From positions 1 to 39,082 of the forward strand of contig NZ_QEIO01000041.1 of assembly GCF_003336425.1 (NCBI RefSeq): a stretch of DNA of 39,082 nt. The letters are read 5' to 3'. Source of the DNA: Marinitenerispora sediminis. GTDB taxonomy: Bacteria > Actinomycetota > Actinomycetes > Streptosporangiales > Streptosporangiaceae. Both the position numbers and the translations under genes were made by a program. The notes beneath the pieces were generated by a model, which was not told the origin of the DNA, did not search any database, and was given only the letters and a program-made list of their open reading frames with translations. Of this stretch, positions 24,167 through 32,630 are shown in pieces; within the stretch, counting starts at the first letter, position 1; each line of letters opens with the position of its first letter.

Positions 24167-25324
24167 TCACCCGTCTCCCGCCGCCGGGAGCGCGTCGCGG
24201 GCGTGCCGCAGCTCCTCCAGCAGCCGGTCCGCGTCCACCAGGAGGACGGCATGCGCGGGGAAGTCGCCCGGAGCCGCCGGCGGGGTGGTGTCCGCGGCCG
24301 CGCGCAGGCGGTCGCAGTGCTCCTCGACCGACTCCAGCGGAGGGTGCGGACCGGCCGCGCCGCCGTCCGAGGTACCGAGCTGACGGGCCGCCTCGGCGGC
24401 GGCCGCGAGGAAGTCGCCGTAGCCGGTGCGGAACTCCGGCCCCAGGCGGTCCCCGCCGGCCCCAGGACGTAGGTCGCGGGTGATCGACAGCAGCTGCTCC
24501 GACGCGCGGCCGAGCGCCTCGACGACACCGCGGTGGCCGGGGAGGGCCGGTCCGGACCGCCGCCACAGCAGCCGCCGCGGGTTGTAGTGGATGCTCTCCC
24601 ACGCGCGGTCCACCGCGGCGCGCGCCTGCGGCACCGTCTCCTCCAGCTGACGCGCGCGGTACCGCCAGGCGTCCGTCCGCTCGGCGTCCACCGGCCCCTC
24701 CCGCAGCACCGCCGCCATGTCGCCGGCCAACTCCGAGATCCCGTCAGCCAGCACCCGCGTGCCGTAGCGGGCGTCGCGCAGCCGCAGCGGCGGGAGGAGC
24801 AGCAGATTGACGGCCACCCCGAAGGCGCTGCCGACCACCACCAGCAGCAGGATCTCCCCGAGTTCGACCAGCCGGGCGTCGGACGCGGCGGCGGAGACGA
24901 ACGACGAGTAGGCGAAGAACGCGGCGGTGGCCACCTGGGCGCCCTGCGCGCCCAGGGCGCGCCAGCGGCTGACGCCGAGTGCGGCAAGAGCCACCAGGGC
25001 GAACGTCCACAGGTGCGCGCCGAGCAGGAAGCCCAGGACCGCCTGGACCAGGACGCCCAGCGTCACCGCGAGCAGGTAGCGCAGCGCCTGCCAGACCGAC
25101 TGGTAGACGGTCACCTGCATCATCAGCACCGCGGAGAAGGGCGCGAAGGCCGGCGACGTCGCGCCCAGCACCTCGTCGGCGACCACCCACGCCAGGCAGG
25201 CCGCCAGCGCGCTCTTCAGAATCAGAACGAGCGGCACCGCGTCGCGCCGCACCGGCCACCTCCACCGGCGCGGGCGGCCGCCTCCCGTACCCGCGCCGTC
25301 CGGTATCCGAGCCTCCCGCACCAC
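24167..25324 (-). CDS. FUSC-type membrane protein (aromatic-acid exporter-like)
   Basis: Membrane protein of 385 residues in the fusaric-acid-resistance/YhfK-like (FUSC) superfamily. The N-terminal half has about six hydrophobic segments, including LILKSALAACLAWVVADEVLGATSPAFAPFSAVLMMQVTVYQSVWQALRYLLAVTLGVLVQ, a block typical for the family. The C-terminal half is cytoplasmic and alpha-helical with many Ala/Arg/Leu heptads. GTG 25324 has GGAGG five bases upstream. It converges with the TetR gene (33-bp gap) and is divergent from the RNase H-like gene. Transport substrate unknown. Confidence 0.86.
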   Translation of the reverse strand: MVREARIPDGAGTGGGRPRRWRWPVRRDAVPLVLILKSALAACLAWVVADEVLGATSPAFAPFSAVLMMQVTVYQSVWQALRYLLAVTLGVLVQAVLGFLLGAHLWTFALVALAALGVSRWRALGAQGAQVATAAFFAYSSFVSAAASDARLVELGEILLLVVVGSAFGVAVNLLLLPPLRLRDARYGTRVLADGISELAGDMAAVLREGPVDAERTDAWRYRARQLEETVPQARAAVDRAWESIHYNPRRLLWRRSGPALPGHRGVVEALGRASEQLLSITRDLRPGAGGDRLGPEFRTGYGDFLAAAAEAARQLGTSDGGAAGPHPPLESVEEHCDRLRAAADTTPPAAPGDFPAHAVLLVDADRLLEELRHARDALPAAGDG

Positions 25325-25410
25325 TGCTGCCTCCGACCTTCGTCCCGTCGATTCCCCATCGCCGGGATACCCGATGAGAGCAGTTCATTCGGCCGATACC
25401 GGCACAGGGC

Positions 25411-25439
25411 TTGCCGAGTACCGACACGCGGCGTATACA
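25411..25439 (+). promoter_or_regulatory. Promoter of the RNase H-like gene
   Basis: TTGCCG (25411-25416) and TATACA (25434-25439) separated by exactly 17 bp, the best sigma-70-like promoter in this part. Transcription would start near 25446, which rules out the in-frame ATG at 25374 and supports the GTG at 25497. Confidence 0.7.
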
Positions 25440-25496
25440 TCCCGATTACCCCCGGAAACCGGCAAATCATCGAACGCGGAGAGCGGTGATGCCGCA

Positions 25497-26408
25497 GTGA
25501 GTCCGGCCGAGTTCGACGCGTGCGCCGAGCGGCTCCCCCGCGAGCTGGCCGAACGTGCCAGGGCACTGCGCCGCTACGTGGTCTATGCGCGCGGCGCACC
25601 CCGCCGCCGGGCGGTCGCCGAGGCGGTGGCACTGGCCTTCGACGCGGCGCACGCCGGCGACCACGCCGCCGCCGAGCACATGCTCACCGAGGCGGAACGG
25701 CGCAACGCGGGCATCGCCGCCCGGCGGACCACCACCATCCTCGGCGGCTACCACGGCCAGCTGCCGGGCTGGGCGGCGGCCGCGCCGATCGTCGCCGCCA
25801 CCGACGCCAGCGTGAAGGGCCGCTGCGCCGGCATGGGCTACGTGACCTCCCACGGCAGATGGGGGCTGCGGGCCTGGCGCGCGACGCACCGCGACCCCAG
25901 CGGGCCCTCCCGCGTGCTCGTGCAGGAGCTGCGGGCGGTGCTGCTCCTGCTCGACGTGATCGCCCCGGAGGCGTCGCTGACCCTGCTGGTCGACTCCGCG
26001 GCCGCCCGGCGCCACCTGCTGCTGTGGCAGCGGGGGGAGACGGGACGGCTGCCACCGGGCTACGACACGGCCCCGCGCGGCTCCCACCGCGCGCCGAGCC
26101 TGGTCCGGCTGGCACGCGAGATGGCGTCGCGCCCCGGCATCGTGGTCGCTCCGGTACGCGGCCACTCCGGCGACCTGCTGAACGAGACCGCCGACTCTCT
26201 GGCCTCGATGGCCCGCCGCCGGCTGGCCGAACCTCGCGAACGCACCACCCCGGAGGTCCTCGACCGCGCCGCCCGCTTCGTGGACTCCTTCCTGCGGCAG
26301 TGGCACCGCTGCGGCCCGCGCGCCTACCCGGGGGCCCATCCGCACAGCACCGCCCCCGAGCCGCGCCACCCGGACGACCCGGCGCACCTGTTGTGGAGGC
26401 GGAGATGA
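25497..26408 (+). CDS. RNase H-fold protein with N-terminal helical extension
   Basis: 303-residue protein whose second half is an RNase HI-like domain. The full active site is present: Asp103 (VAATDASVKG), Glu144 (VQELRAVLLLL), Asp166 (TLLVDSAAA), His223 (VRGHSGDLLNE) and Asp233 (ETADSLA). Glu-to-Asp (22) and His-to-Asp (10) spacings equal those of E. coli RNase HI. The first 95 residues are predicted helical, Ala/Arg/Glu-rich, with no domain I know; the classical hybrid-binding N-terminal domain is not seen. A Pro/His-rich tail follows the domain. Possible roles: RNA-DNA hybrid removal or a plant-type RNase H relative. A good promoter lies upstream and a 19-bp palindrome follows the gene, so it is monocistronic. 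Confidence 0.83.
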   Translation: MSPAEFDACAERLPRELAERARALRRYVVYARGAPRRRAVAEAVALAFDAAHAGDHAAAEHMLTEAERRNAGIAARRTTTILGGYHGQLPGWAAAAPIVAATDASVKGRCAGMGYVTSHGRWGLRAWRATHRDPSGPSRVLVQELRAVLLLLDVIAPEASLTLLVDSAAARRHLLLWQRGETGRLPPGYDTAPRGSHRAPSLVRLAREMASRPGIVVAPVRGHSGDLLNETADSLASMARRRLAEPRERTTPEVLDRAARFVDSFLRQWHRCGPRAYPGAHPHSTAPEPRHPDDPAHLLWRRR

Positions 26409-26460
26409 GGCCCGGACGCCCGGAGTGACCCCCCTGAGCGGTCCAGCGAACACCGCCCGG

Positions 26461-26479
26461 GTCCGGACCCGGTCCGGAC
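26461..26479. terminator. 19-bp palindrome after the RNase H-like gene
   Basis: Arms GTCCGGACC and GGTCCGGAC around one C, 52 bp beyond the stop at 26408. It also reads as two copies of the self-complementary octamer GTCCGGAC, 11 bp apart. Terminator is the simplest reading; an operator-like role is possible. Confidence 0.5.
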
Positions 26480-26826
26480 AGCGGGTGAGCGGGCCGCGCG
26501 CGGTCGGCTCGCCGACGCGGGCGGGGCAGGTGCACGCTGGTCACCGGTGGTTCCGGGCCGCGCGGGGCGAGCACGCCGTTGGGGACGGTGCGCCAGGAGC
26601 ACAGCGGGTGGACGCGGACCGCCGTGCCCGTCGCGGCCGCCGATCGTCGTGGCCCCCGTCCGCGGTGGCGCTTCACCGGGCGGAGTGGAGCCGCGCCCAC
26701 AGGCCCGGCCGGGGGAGCGGGCACGGCGTGTCCGCGCGGCCCCGGGCCGGCCCCCGGCGCACGGCAGCACCGGAGGTCGGCCCGGGGCCGCGCCGCGGGG
26801 GCGCGTCCGCGTCCGGCCACTGAGTG

Positions 26827-26843
26827 CGGCCGCCGGACGGCCG
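26827..26843. terminator. Hairpin downstream of rhaB
   Basis: CGGCCG, CCGGA, CGGCCG: six-pair GC stem with a five-base loop, about 15 bp after the rhaB stop. Possible end of the rha transcript; no T-run. Confidence 0.45.
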
Positions 26844-26858
26844 GGCCCGGGGACGGGC

Positions 26859-28331
26859 TCAGCCGCCGACTGGTCCGCCGCCGCGCTCCAGCCGGGCTGC
26901 CGCCGACTCCCAGGATCGGCGGTCGCCGGACGGTGTGTAGCGCCGCAGCGGCTGGGTGGCGGCGGTCAGGGCCCGCATCGCGGCGAGGTCGGGTACCGCG
27001 CCCGCCGTGCGCGCCTGCACCAGCACGTTGCCGATCGCGGTGGCCTCCACCGGGCCGGCGAGCACCGGCAGGTCCAGGGCGTCGGCGGTGAGCTGGCAGA
27101 GCAGCTCGTTGCGCGCGCCGCCGCCGACCAGGTGCACCTCCCGCACGTCGCGGTCGGCCAGCGCGGCGGCGGTCCGGATGGTGCGCCGGTGCGCCAGTGC
27201 CAGGCTCTCCAGAACGCACCGCAGCAGCGCGCCGCGCGATTCCGGCGCCGGCTGCCCGGTCTCGCGGCAGAACGCCGAGATCCGGGCCGGCATGTCGCCG
27301 GGCGGCAGGAACCGGCCGTCGTCGGGGTCGATCAGCGCGGTGAACGGCTCGGCCCGGGCGGCCTCCCCCAGCAGGCCGCGCAGCGCGTCGGTGTCCAGCC
27401 GCCAGGCGCGCAGCGTCTCCTGCACCAGCCACAGGCCCATGGTGTTGCGCAGGAAGCGGGTGCTGCCGTCGATCCCCAGCTCGTTGGTGAAGTTGGCGGC
27501 GCGCGCGGCGGCCGTGCGCACCGGACGCGGCAGCTCCAGGCCCGCCAGCGACCAGGTGCCGCACGAGATGTAGCCGAAGTCCGGCGAGCTGGCCGGCACG
27601 CCGATCACCGCGGAGGCGGTGTCGTGCGAGGCCACGGCCGTCACCGACACCCCGGCCAGCCCGGTCTCGGCGGCGACCTCGGGCAGCAGCGGGCCGACCG
27701 CCGAGCCGGGCTCGCGGATCGCGGGCAGCAGAGCCGGGTCGATCCCGGCGACCGCCGCCAGCTCCGGCGACCAGGTCCGGGTTCCGGCGTCCAGCAGGCC
27801 GGTGGTGGAGGCGTTCGTCAGCTCCGCGCCGCGTTCGCCGGTGAGCCAGTAGCCGAGGAGGTCGGGGATGAGCAGCAGCGTCCGAGCGGCGGCCAGCTGC
27901 GCGGTGCCGGCCGCCGCGGCGAGCTGGAAGATCGTGTTGAACGGCAGGTACTGCAGACCGTTCGCCGCGTACAGCGCGTCGGCACCGGCCTCGGCCACCA
28001 CCCGCGGCGCCACCGCGTCGGTCCGGGAGTCGCGGTAGTGGTAGGGCACGCCCAGCAGGGCGCCGGAGGCGTCCAGCAGGCCGTAGTCGACCGCCCAGGA
28101 GTCCACGCCGATCGACACCGGCCCGGCCGGCGCCGCCGCGCTCAGGCCGTGCAGCACCTCCCGGTACAGGCCGGTGACGTCCCAGTGCAGCCCGTCCGGC
28201 AGCCGCACCGGCTCGTTGCGGAACCGGTGCGCCTCGGTCAGCCGCAGCACACCGGGGCCGACCCGGCCCACGACCACCCGGCCGCTGGACGCGCCGAGGT
28301 CGACGGCGGCGAAGGTCAGCTCGTCAGCCAT
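26859..28331 (-). CDS. rhaB: L-rhamnulokinase
   Basis: FGGY-family sugar kinase of 490 residues: L-rhamnulose + ATP to L-rhamnulose 1-phosphate. N-terminal phosphate motif VDLGASSGRVVVGRV (about 10-24), the rhamnulokinase-type GVDSWAVDYGLLD block (75-87) with the presumed catalytic Asp, NGLQYLPFNTIFQL, ISCGTWSLAGLE, and the C-terminal adenosine site VHLVGGGARNELLCQLTADAL. The ATG at 28329-28331 has AAGGAG upstream. It is the last gene of the rhamnose cluster, separated from rhaD by 787 bp with no gene. Context with RhaI and RhaD makes the substrate assignment strong. Confidence 0.93.
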   Translation of the reverse strand: MADELTFAAVDLGASSGRVVVGRVGPGVLRLTEAHRFRNEPVRLPDGLHWDVTGLYREVLHGLSAAAPAGPVSIGVDSWAVDYGLLDASGALLGVPYHYRDSRTDAVAPRVVAEAGADALYAANGLQYLPFNTIFQLAAAAGTAQLAAARTLLLIPDLLGYWLTGERGAELTNASTTGLLDAGTRTWSPELAAVAGIDPALLPAIREPGSAVGPLLPEVAAETGLAGVSVTAVASHDTASAVIGVPASSPDFGYISCGTWSLAGLELPRPVRTAAARAANFTNELGIDGSTRFLRNTMGLWLVQETLRAWRLDTDALRGLLGEAARAEPFTALIDPDDGRFLPPGDMPARISAFCRETGQPAPESRGALLRCVLESLALAHRRTIRTAAALADRDVREVHLVGGGARNELLCQLTADALDLPVLAGPVEATAIGNVLVQARTAGAVPDLAAMRALTAATQPLRRYTPSGDRRSWESAAARLERGGGPVGG

Positions 28332-29118
28332 ACAGGTGCTCCTTCTCGGGGATCCGCCGTCCGGAGCCGGGGCGGGACGGGGCAGGGGAAGTGGCTCGGA
28401 CACCGCTGCGGGCGCCTCGATGCCCGGCGGCACCCGGGAAGGGCGGGCGCGGATGTCCCAGTGGCCGCCTCGGGCGCGCACCGCGCCCGCGCCGGGCGGA
28501 GCGGGCGCGGCCGTGGCAGCTCCTCGGGACGCGCGGGGGACAATGCGGCCGGTCCGCAGGCGCGTGCGGGCTCCGTGGCCGGGCGCCCGGTGCGGAACTG
28601 CTCCCCGCCCCTCCAGCGACGTGCGTGCGGAGGCGCTGCCGGCACCGCCGGAGCGGGGCGGTACCCGCGGCGCGCGGTCCGCCACCGGTCCGCACCGCGG
28701 GTCCGGCCCCGGGCCCCGGCGCCGGGGCCCGGCAGGGGCGAGGGGGACCGGCGCGCGGCGAGACCGTGCGGTACACGCGGGTCGGCGGCGGTACGCGGCG
28801 CGGGGCAGGTACGCGCGGCGCCGATCTCGGGAGAGGCGCGGGTCCGGGGCGCGGTGCTGCCCGGAGCCCCCGGACACGCTCACGGAGTGCTCCGCTCCTT
28901 TCCGGCGCTGGAGAAGACGCGGCACCGGCCTGGCTCGCGCCAGAGCGCCCCGAGCCGGCGGTCTCCCTCCCCGGTGCGGGCCCGTCGGTCGGCGCACGGC
29001 CGGTCCGCGCGCCCGCGCCGCCTGCCCGGCGCAGGACCGGGGGCTGCCGGCGCGGGCGGCCCGGTTCCGGGCAGCGGGAGGAACCGCCGGGGGCCTTCGG
29101 CCGGACACGTCCACCGCG
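28332..29118. other. 787-bp gene-free gap inside the rha cluster
   Basis: Between rhaD and rhaB on the same strand. Frames on both strands are open because of the GC content but code proline/arginine-rich strings with no ribosome site or domain. No AACGTT-type operator like those elsewhere in the cluster is visible. It contains the 24-bp palindrome listed separately. A long leader, an attenuation region or an eroded gene are all possible. Confidence 0.55.
28709..28732. repeat. 24-bp perfect palindrome in the rhaD-rhaB gap
   Basis: Each half is CCGGGCCCCGGC and its exact complement, meeting with no spacer. As RNA it would fold into a very stable hairpin with a minimal loop. It lies 378 bp upstream of the rhaB start and 387 bp after the rhaD stop, so it could stop or attenuate transcription from rhaD into rhaB. 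Confidence 0.7.
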
Positions 29119-31185
29119 CTACCGCAGGAACGCCGCCGCGACCCCGGCGTCCACCGGGATGTGCAGGCCGGTGGTGTGGCTGAGCTCCCCGGACGTCAGC
29201 GCGAAGACCGCGTTGGCGACATGCTCGGGCAGCACCTCGCGCTTGAGCAGCGTGCGCTGGGCGTAGTACTCGCCGAGCTTCTCCTCCGGCACGCCGTACA
29301 CCGCGGCGCGCTGCGCCCCCCAGCCGCCGGCGAAGATGCCCGACCCCCGGACCACCCCGTCCGGGTTGACGCCGTTCACCCGGATGCCGTGCGCGCCGAG
29401 CTCCGCGGCCAGCAGCCGGACCTGGTGCGCCTGGTCGGCCTTGGCCGCGCCGTAGGCGACGTTGTTCGGCCCGGCGAACACGCTGTTCTTGCTGGAGATG
29501 TAGACGATGTCGCCGCCCATGCCCTGCTCGACGAGCACCCGCGCGGCCTCGCGCGCCACCAGGAAGGAGCCGCGTGCCATGACCCGGTGCTGGAGGTCCC
29601 AGTCCGCCGCGGAGGTCTCCAGCAGGGAGCGGGACAACGACAGCCCGGCATTGTTCACCACGAGGTCGACCCCGCCGTAGGCGAGCACCGCCGTGCGCAG
29701 CGCCGCCGCGATCTGCTCCTCGTCGGTGACGTCCGCGGTCACCGGCACGGCCGCGTCCGCCGAGCCGATCTCCGCGGCCACCCGCTCGGCCGCGCCGCCG
29801 TCGCGGTCGGCCACCACCACGCAGGCGCCCTCGGCGGCCAGCCGCAGCGCGATGGCGCGGCCGATACCGGAGCCGCCGCCGGTCACGAACGCCACCCGTG
29901 TCGCGAGCGGGCGCGGCGCCGGCATCCGGGCCAGTTTGGCCTCCTCCAGCGCCCAGTACTCGATCCGGAACTTCTCCGACTCGGGGATGGGGGAGTAGCG
30001 GGAGACGGTCTCCGCGCCGCGCATCACGTTGATCGCGTTCACGTAGAACTCGCCGGCGACCCGCGCCGTCTGCTTGTCGCGCCCGAAGGAGAACATCCCC
30101 ACCCCGGGGACCAGCACGATCGCCGGGTCGGCGCCGCGCATCGCGGGGGAGTCGGCGGCGGCGTGCCGCTCGTAGTAGGCCCGGTAGTCCGCCCGGTAGG
30201 CGGCGTGCAGTTCGCGCAGCCGGGCGGCGGCCTCCGCCAGCGGGGCGTCCGGTGCGACGTCCAGCACGAGCGGGCGCACCTTGGTGCGCAGGAAGTGGTC
30301 CGGGCACGAGGTCCCGAGCGCGGCCAGCCGCGGGTGCCCGGCGCGGGACAGGAAGTCCAGCACGACCGGGGAGTCGGTGTAGTGGCCGACCTGCGGACGG
30401 TCCGTGGAGGCCAGGCCGCGCACGAGCGGCAGCAGCGCGGCGGCGCGCGCGTGCCGCTCGGCCTCGGGCAGCGGACGGAGTTCCGCCGCCACCGGCCCGA
30501 ACGCGTCGCCGGGACCGCCGAATCCGCGTGCCGCGGCCCGGTCCTCGATGAAGCGTTCCGCAGCGCGGATGATCTCCAGCGAGTTGGCCTCGCACTCCTC
30601 GGAGGTGTCGCCCCACGCCGTGATGCCGTGCCCGCCGAGGACCACCCCGATCGTCCGCGGGTTCGCGGCCCTGATCGCCGCGATGTCCAGGCCGAGCTGG
30701 AAACCGGGCCGCCGCCACGGCACCCACGCCACGCGGTCCCCGAAGCACTCGGCGGTCAGCCGCTCGCCGTCGGCCGCGCAGGCCAGCGCGATGCCGGAGT
30801 CGGGGTGCAGGTGGTCCACGTGCGCGGCGCCGACCAGGCCGTGCATGGCGGTGTCGATCGACGGCGCCGCTCCGCCCTTCCCGTGCGCGCAGTAGTCGAA
30901 CGCGGCGACCATCTCGTCCTCGCGCTCCTCGCCGGGGTAGACCCCCGTCAGCGCGCGCAGCCGGTCCAGGCGAAGGACGGCCAGGCCCGACTCCGTGAGC
31001 GTCGCGAGGTCGCCACCGGAGCCCTTGACCCACATGAGCTCGACGGGTTCGCCGGTCACCGGGTCGGTCGCGGTCCCCTTGGCCGAGGCGTTGCCGCCCG
31101 CGTAGTTGGTGCTGCGGGGGTCGGCGCCGAGGCGGTGCGAGCGCGCCAGCAGCGCGGCCACCTCCGGGTGTGTCTGGTCGGTCAT
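29119..31185 (-). CDS. rhaD: Bifunctional rhamnulose-1-phosphate aldolase / short-chain dehydrogenase
   Basis: Fusion of 688 residues. The N-terminal class-II aldolase domain (about 1-400) has GGNASAKG, KGSGGDL, zinc-type histidines in AHVDHLHP (122-127) and GGHGITAWG (His186). The C-terminal SDR domain (about 428-688) has TGGGSGIG (435-442), NNAG (511-514), Ser565 and Tyr578-xxx-Lys582. The aldolase cleaves L-rhamnulose 1-phosphate to DHAP and L-lactaldehyde; by known members of this family the SDR part probably oxidises lactaldehyde to lactate, avoiding release of the aldehyde. ATG 31185 has AGGAGA directly upstream. Between rhaI (54-bp gap) and rhaB. Such fusions are known in actinobacteria, bacilli and rhizobia. 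Confidence 0.94.
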   Translation of the reverse strand: MTDQTHPEVAALLARSHRLGADPRSTNYAGGNASAKGTATDPVTGEPVELMWVKGSGGDLATLTESGLAVLRLDRLRALTGVYPGEEREDEMVAAFDYCAHGKGGAAPSIDTAMHGLVGAAHVDHLHPDSGIALACAADGERLTAECFGDRVAWVPWRRPGFQLGLDIAAIRAANPRTIGVVLGGHGITAWGDTSEECEANSLEIIRAAERFIEDRAAARGFGGPGDAFGPVAAELRPLPEAERHARAAALLPLVRGLASTDRPQVGHYTDSPVVLDFLSRAGHPRLAALGTSCPDHFLRTKVRPLVLDVAPDAPLAEAAARLRELHAAYRADYRAYYERHAAADSPAMRGADPAIVLVPGVGMFSFGRDKQTARVAGEFYVNAINVMRGAETVSRYSPIPESEKFRIEYWALEEAKLARMPAPRPLATRVAFVTGGGSGIGRAIALRLAAEGACVVVADRDGGAAERVAAEIGSADAAVPVTADVTDEEQIAAALRTAVLAYGGVDLVVNNAGLSLSRSLLETSAADWDLQHRVMARGSFLVAREAARVLVEQGMGGDIVYISSKNSVFAGPNNVAYGAAKADQAHQVRLLAAELGAHGIRVNGVNPDGVVRGSGIFAGGWGAQRAAVYGVPEEKLGEYYAQRTLLKREVLPEHVANAVFALTSGELSHTTGLHIPVDAGVAAAFLR

Positions 31186-31239
31186 GTCTCCTGCGTCTTC
31201 CTCGTGGTCGGCGTCGGTCGCGGTGCCGCGCGGGTCCGG

Positions 31240-32406
31240 TCAGGCGCCCCAGCCGGCCGGCCGGCCGCCGACGCGCTCGGCGGCGATCTTCTCGGCGTGG
31301 CCGGACGCGGCGTAGGCGGCCATGGGATCGGGGTCGAGCCCTCGGTCGGCGCGGAGTTCGGCCAGCAGCGGGCGGACGTCGGTGTGGTAGGCGTCCATGA
31401 GCACCGCGTTGGCGCCGAGCACGTCGCCGGCGGACTGCGCGGCGGCCAGGGCGTGCGCGTCGACCAGCAGCGCCTTGGCGGTGGCCTCCTGCACGTTGAG
31501 CACGGAGCGGATCTGGCCGGGGATCTTCGGCTCGATGTTGTGGCACTGGTCGAGCATGAAGGCGATCCCCGCCTCGGGCGCGAGTCCGCCGCCGCGCACC
31601 ACCTCGTGCATGATGCGGAACAGCTGGAAGGGGTCGGCCGCGCCGACCATGAGGTCGTCGTCGGCGTAGAACCGCGAGTTGAAGTCGAAGCCGCCGAGGC
31701 GGCCCTCGCGCAGCAGGAAGGCCACGATGAACTCGATGTTCGTCCCCGGCGCGTGGTGCCCGGTGTCCACCACCACCCGCGCCTGCTCGCCGAGCCGCAG
31801 GCAGTGCGCGTAGGCGGTGCCCCAGTCGGGCACGTCGGTGGTGTAGAAGGCGGGTTCGAAGAGCTTGTACTCCAGCAGGATCCGCTGCCCGGGGCCGAGG
31901 CGGTCGCGGACAGCGGCGAGCGCCTCGGCGAGTCGGTCCTGGCGGGCCCGGATGTCGTCCTGGCCCGGGTAGTTGGTGCCGTCGGCGAACCACAGTTTGA
32001 GGTCGCGGGAGCCGGTGGCGTCCATGACGTCGACGCATTCCAGCAGGTGGTCCAGGGCCTTGCGGCGGACGACCGGATCGGGGTTGGCGACGCTGCCGAG
32101 CCGGTAGTCGTCGTCCTGGAACACGTTGGCGTTGATGGCTCCGATGCGGACGCCGAGGTCGCGGGCGTGGTGCGCGAGGGCCGCGTAGTCGTCGACCCGG
32201 TCCCAGGGGATGTGCAGCGCGACGCTGGGGGCGATGCCGGTGTGGCGGTGCACCTGCGCGGCGTCCGCGATCTTCTCCTCCGGGGTGCGCGGGACGCCGG
32301 GCTGGCCGAAGACCTTGAACCGGGTGCCGCTGTTGCCGAAGGCCCACGACGGCAGTTCGATCTCCTGGTGGATGAGCGCGTCCCGCACGTCGCTGCTGAA
32401 GGTCAT
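31240..32406 (-). CDS. rhaI: L-rhamnose isomerase, RhaI type
   Basis: Converts L-rhamnose to L-rhamnulose. The 388-residue product belongs to the RhaI branch (Pseudomonas stutzeri/gram-positive type), not the E. coli RhaA type. Conserved residues: Glu179-x-Lys181 (LLEYKLFEP), Asp214-Thr-Gly-His-His (VVVDTGHHAPGTN), Asp288 in MLDQCHN. The position that I recall as a metal-binding His in the P. stutzeri enzyme (GGFHFN) reads Asp241 here (GGFDFNSRFYADDDL). ATG at 32404-32406 has AGGAG nine bases upstream. A LacI-type palindrome lies 45-60 bp upstream and a second half-conserved one about 160 bp upstream. Confidence 0.93.
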   Translation of the reverse strand: MTFSSDVRDALIHQEIELPSWAFGNSGTRFKVFGQPGVPRTPEEKIADAAQVHRHTGIAPSVALHIPWDRVDDYAALAHHARDLGVRIGAINANVFQDDDYRLGSVANPDPVVRRKALDHLLECVDVMDATGSRDLKLWFADGTNYPGQDDIRARQDRLAEALAAVRDRLGPGQRILLEYKLFEPAFYTTDVPDWGTAYAHCLRLGEQARVVVDTGHHAPGTNIEFIVAFLLREGRLGGFDFNSRFYADDDLMVGAADPFQLFRIMHEVVRGGGLAPEAGIAFMLDQCHNIEPKIPGQIRSVLNVQEATAKALLVDAHALAAAQSAGDVLGANAVLMDAYHTDVRPLLAELRADRGLDPDPMAAYAASGHAEKIAAERVGGRPAGWGA

Positions 32407-32450
32407 GTCGCGATGGCTCCTGATCTCGTGGCCGGTGCGCCGCACCGAGG

Positions 32451-32466
32451 ATTTTAACGTTTTAAT
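32451..32466. promoter_or_regulatory. Rhamnose operator-like site upstream of rhaI
   Basis: ATTTTAACGTTTTAAT, centred on CG, with six of eight positions symmetric. It shares AACGTTTTAAT exactly with the site before rhaT (38060-38070). Position 45 bp before the rhaI ATG suits repression by a LacI-family protein. The AT-rich sequence stands out sharply in this GC-rich region. Confidence 0.7.
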
Positions 32467-32567
32467 ACTCGCGGGGGGAGGGGTGAAGGGGTGGTCCCGT
32501 TGCCGGGCGCTCGGCGGCTGCTGCCCGCTGGGTGCGACCGGTACGGCGTGAGCTCGGGAGGGGCCGA

Positions 32568-32583
32568 GATAAAACGTTCTCGG
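32568..32583. promoter_or_regulatory. Second, half-conserved operator-like site before rhaI
   Basis: GATAAAACGTTCTCGG keeps the left half-site and CG centre of the rha palindrome but not the right half. Its centre is 117 bp from that of the site at 32451, in the same rhaM-rhaI gap. Could support looping or be chance. Confidence 0.45.
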
Positions 32584-32630
32584 TGGCTCCGCGCCGTGCG
32601 GGCGGGATCCGGGGCCCGCGGCCCCTCCGC

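Larger units (their letters stand above)
26409..26858. other. Convergent intergenic region, RNase H-like gene / rhaB
   Basis: 450 bp without a supported gene. It holds the palindromes at both ends listed separately; the middle is GC-rich with only arginine-rich open frames. Confidence 0.5.

Noticed and set aside
25374-25496. An in-frame ATG giving a 344-residue RNase H-like protein.
   Set aside because: A TTGCCG-N17-TATACA promoter lies inside this extension, so the transcript would start after the ATG.
26409-29118. Search for small RNA genes, tRNAs or repeats in the large gaps around rhaB.
   Set aside because: No cloverleaf or repeat array could be recognised; only isolated GC-rich palindromes were seen and these are listed.
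28174-32457. A 1427-codon open frame on the plus strand, and a 1155-codon minus-strand frame (28880-32347).
   Set aside because: Both lie over rhaB, rhaD or rhaI in other frames; they read as Arg/Ala/Gly/Val/His-rich strings without domains and exist only because stop codons are rare at this GC content.
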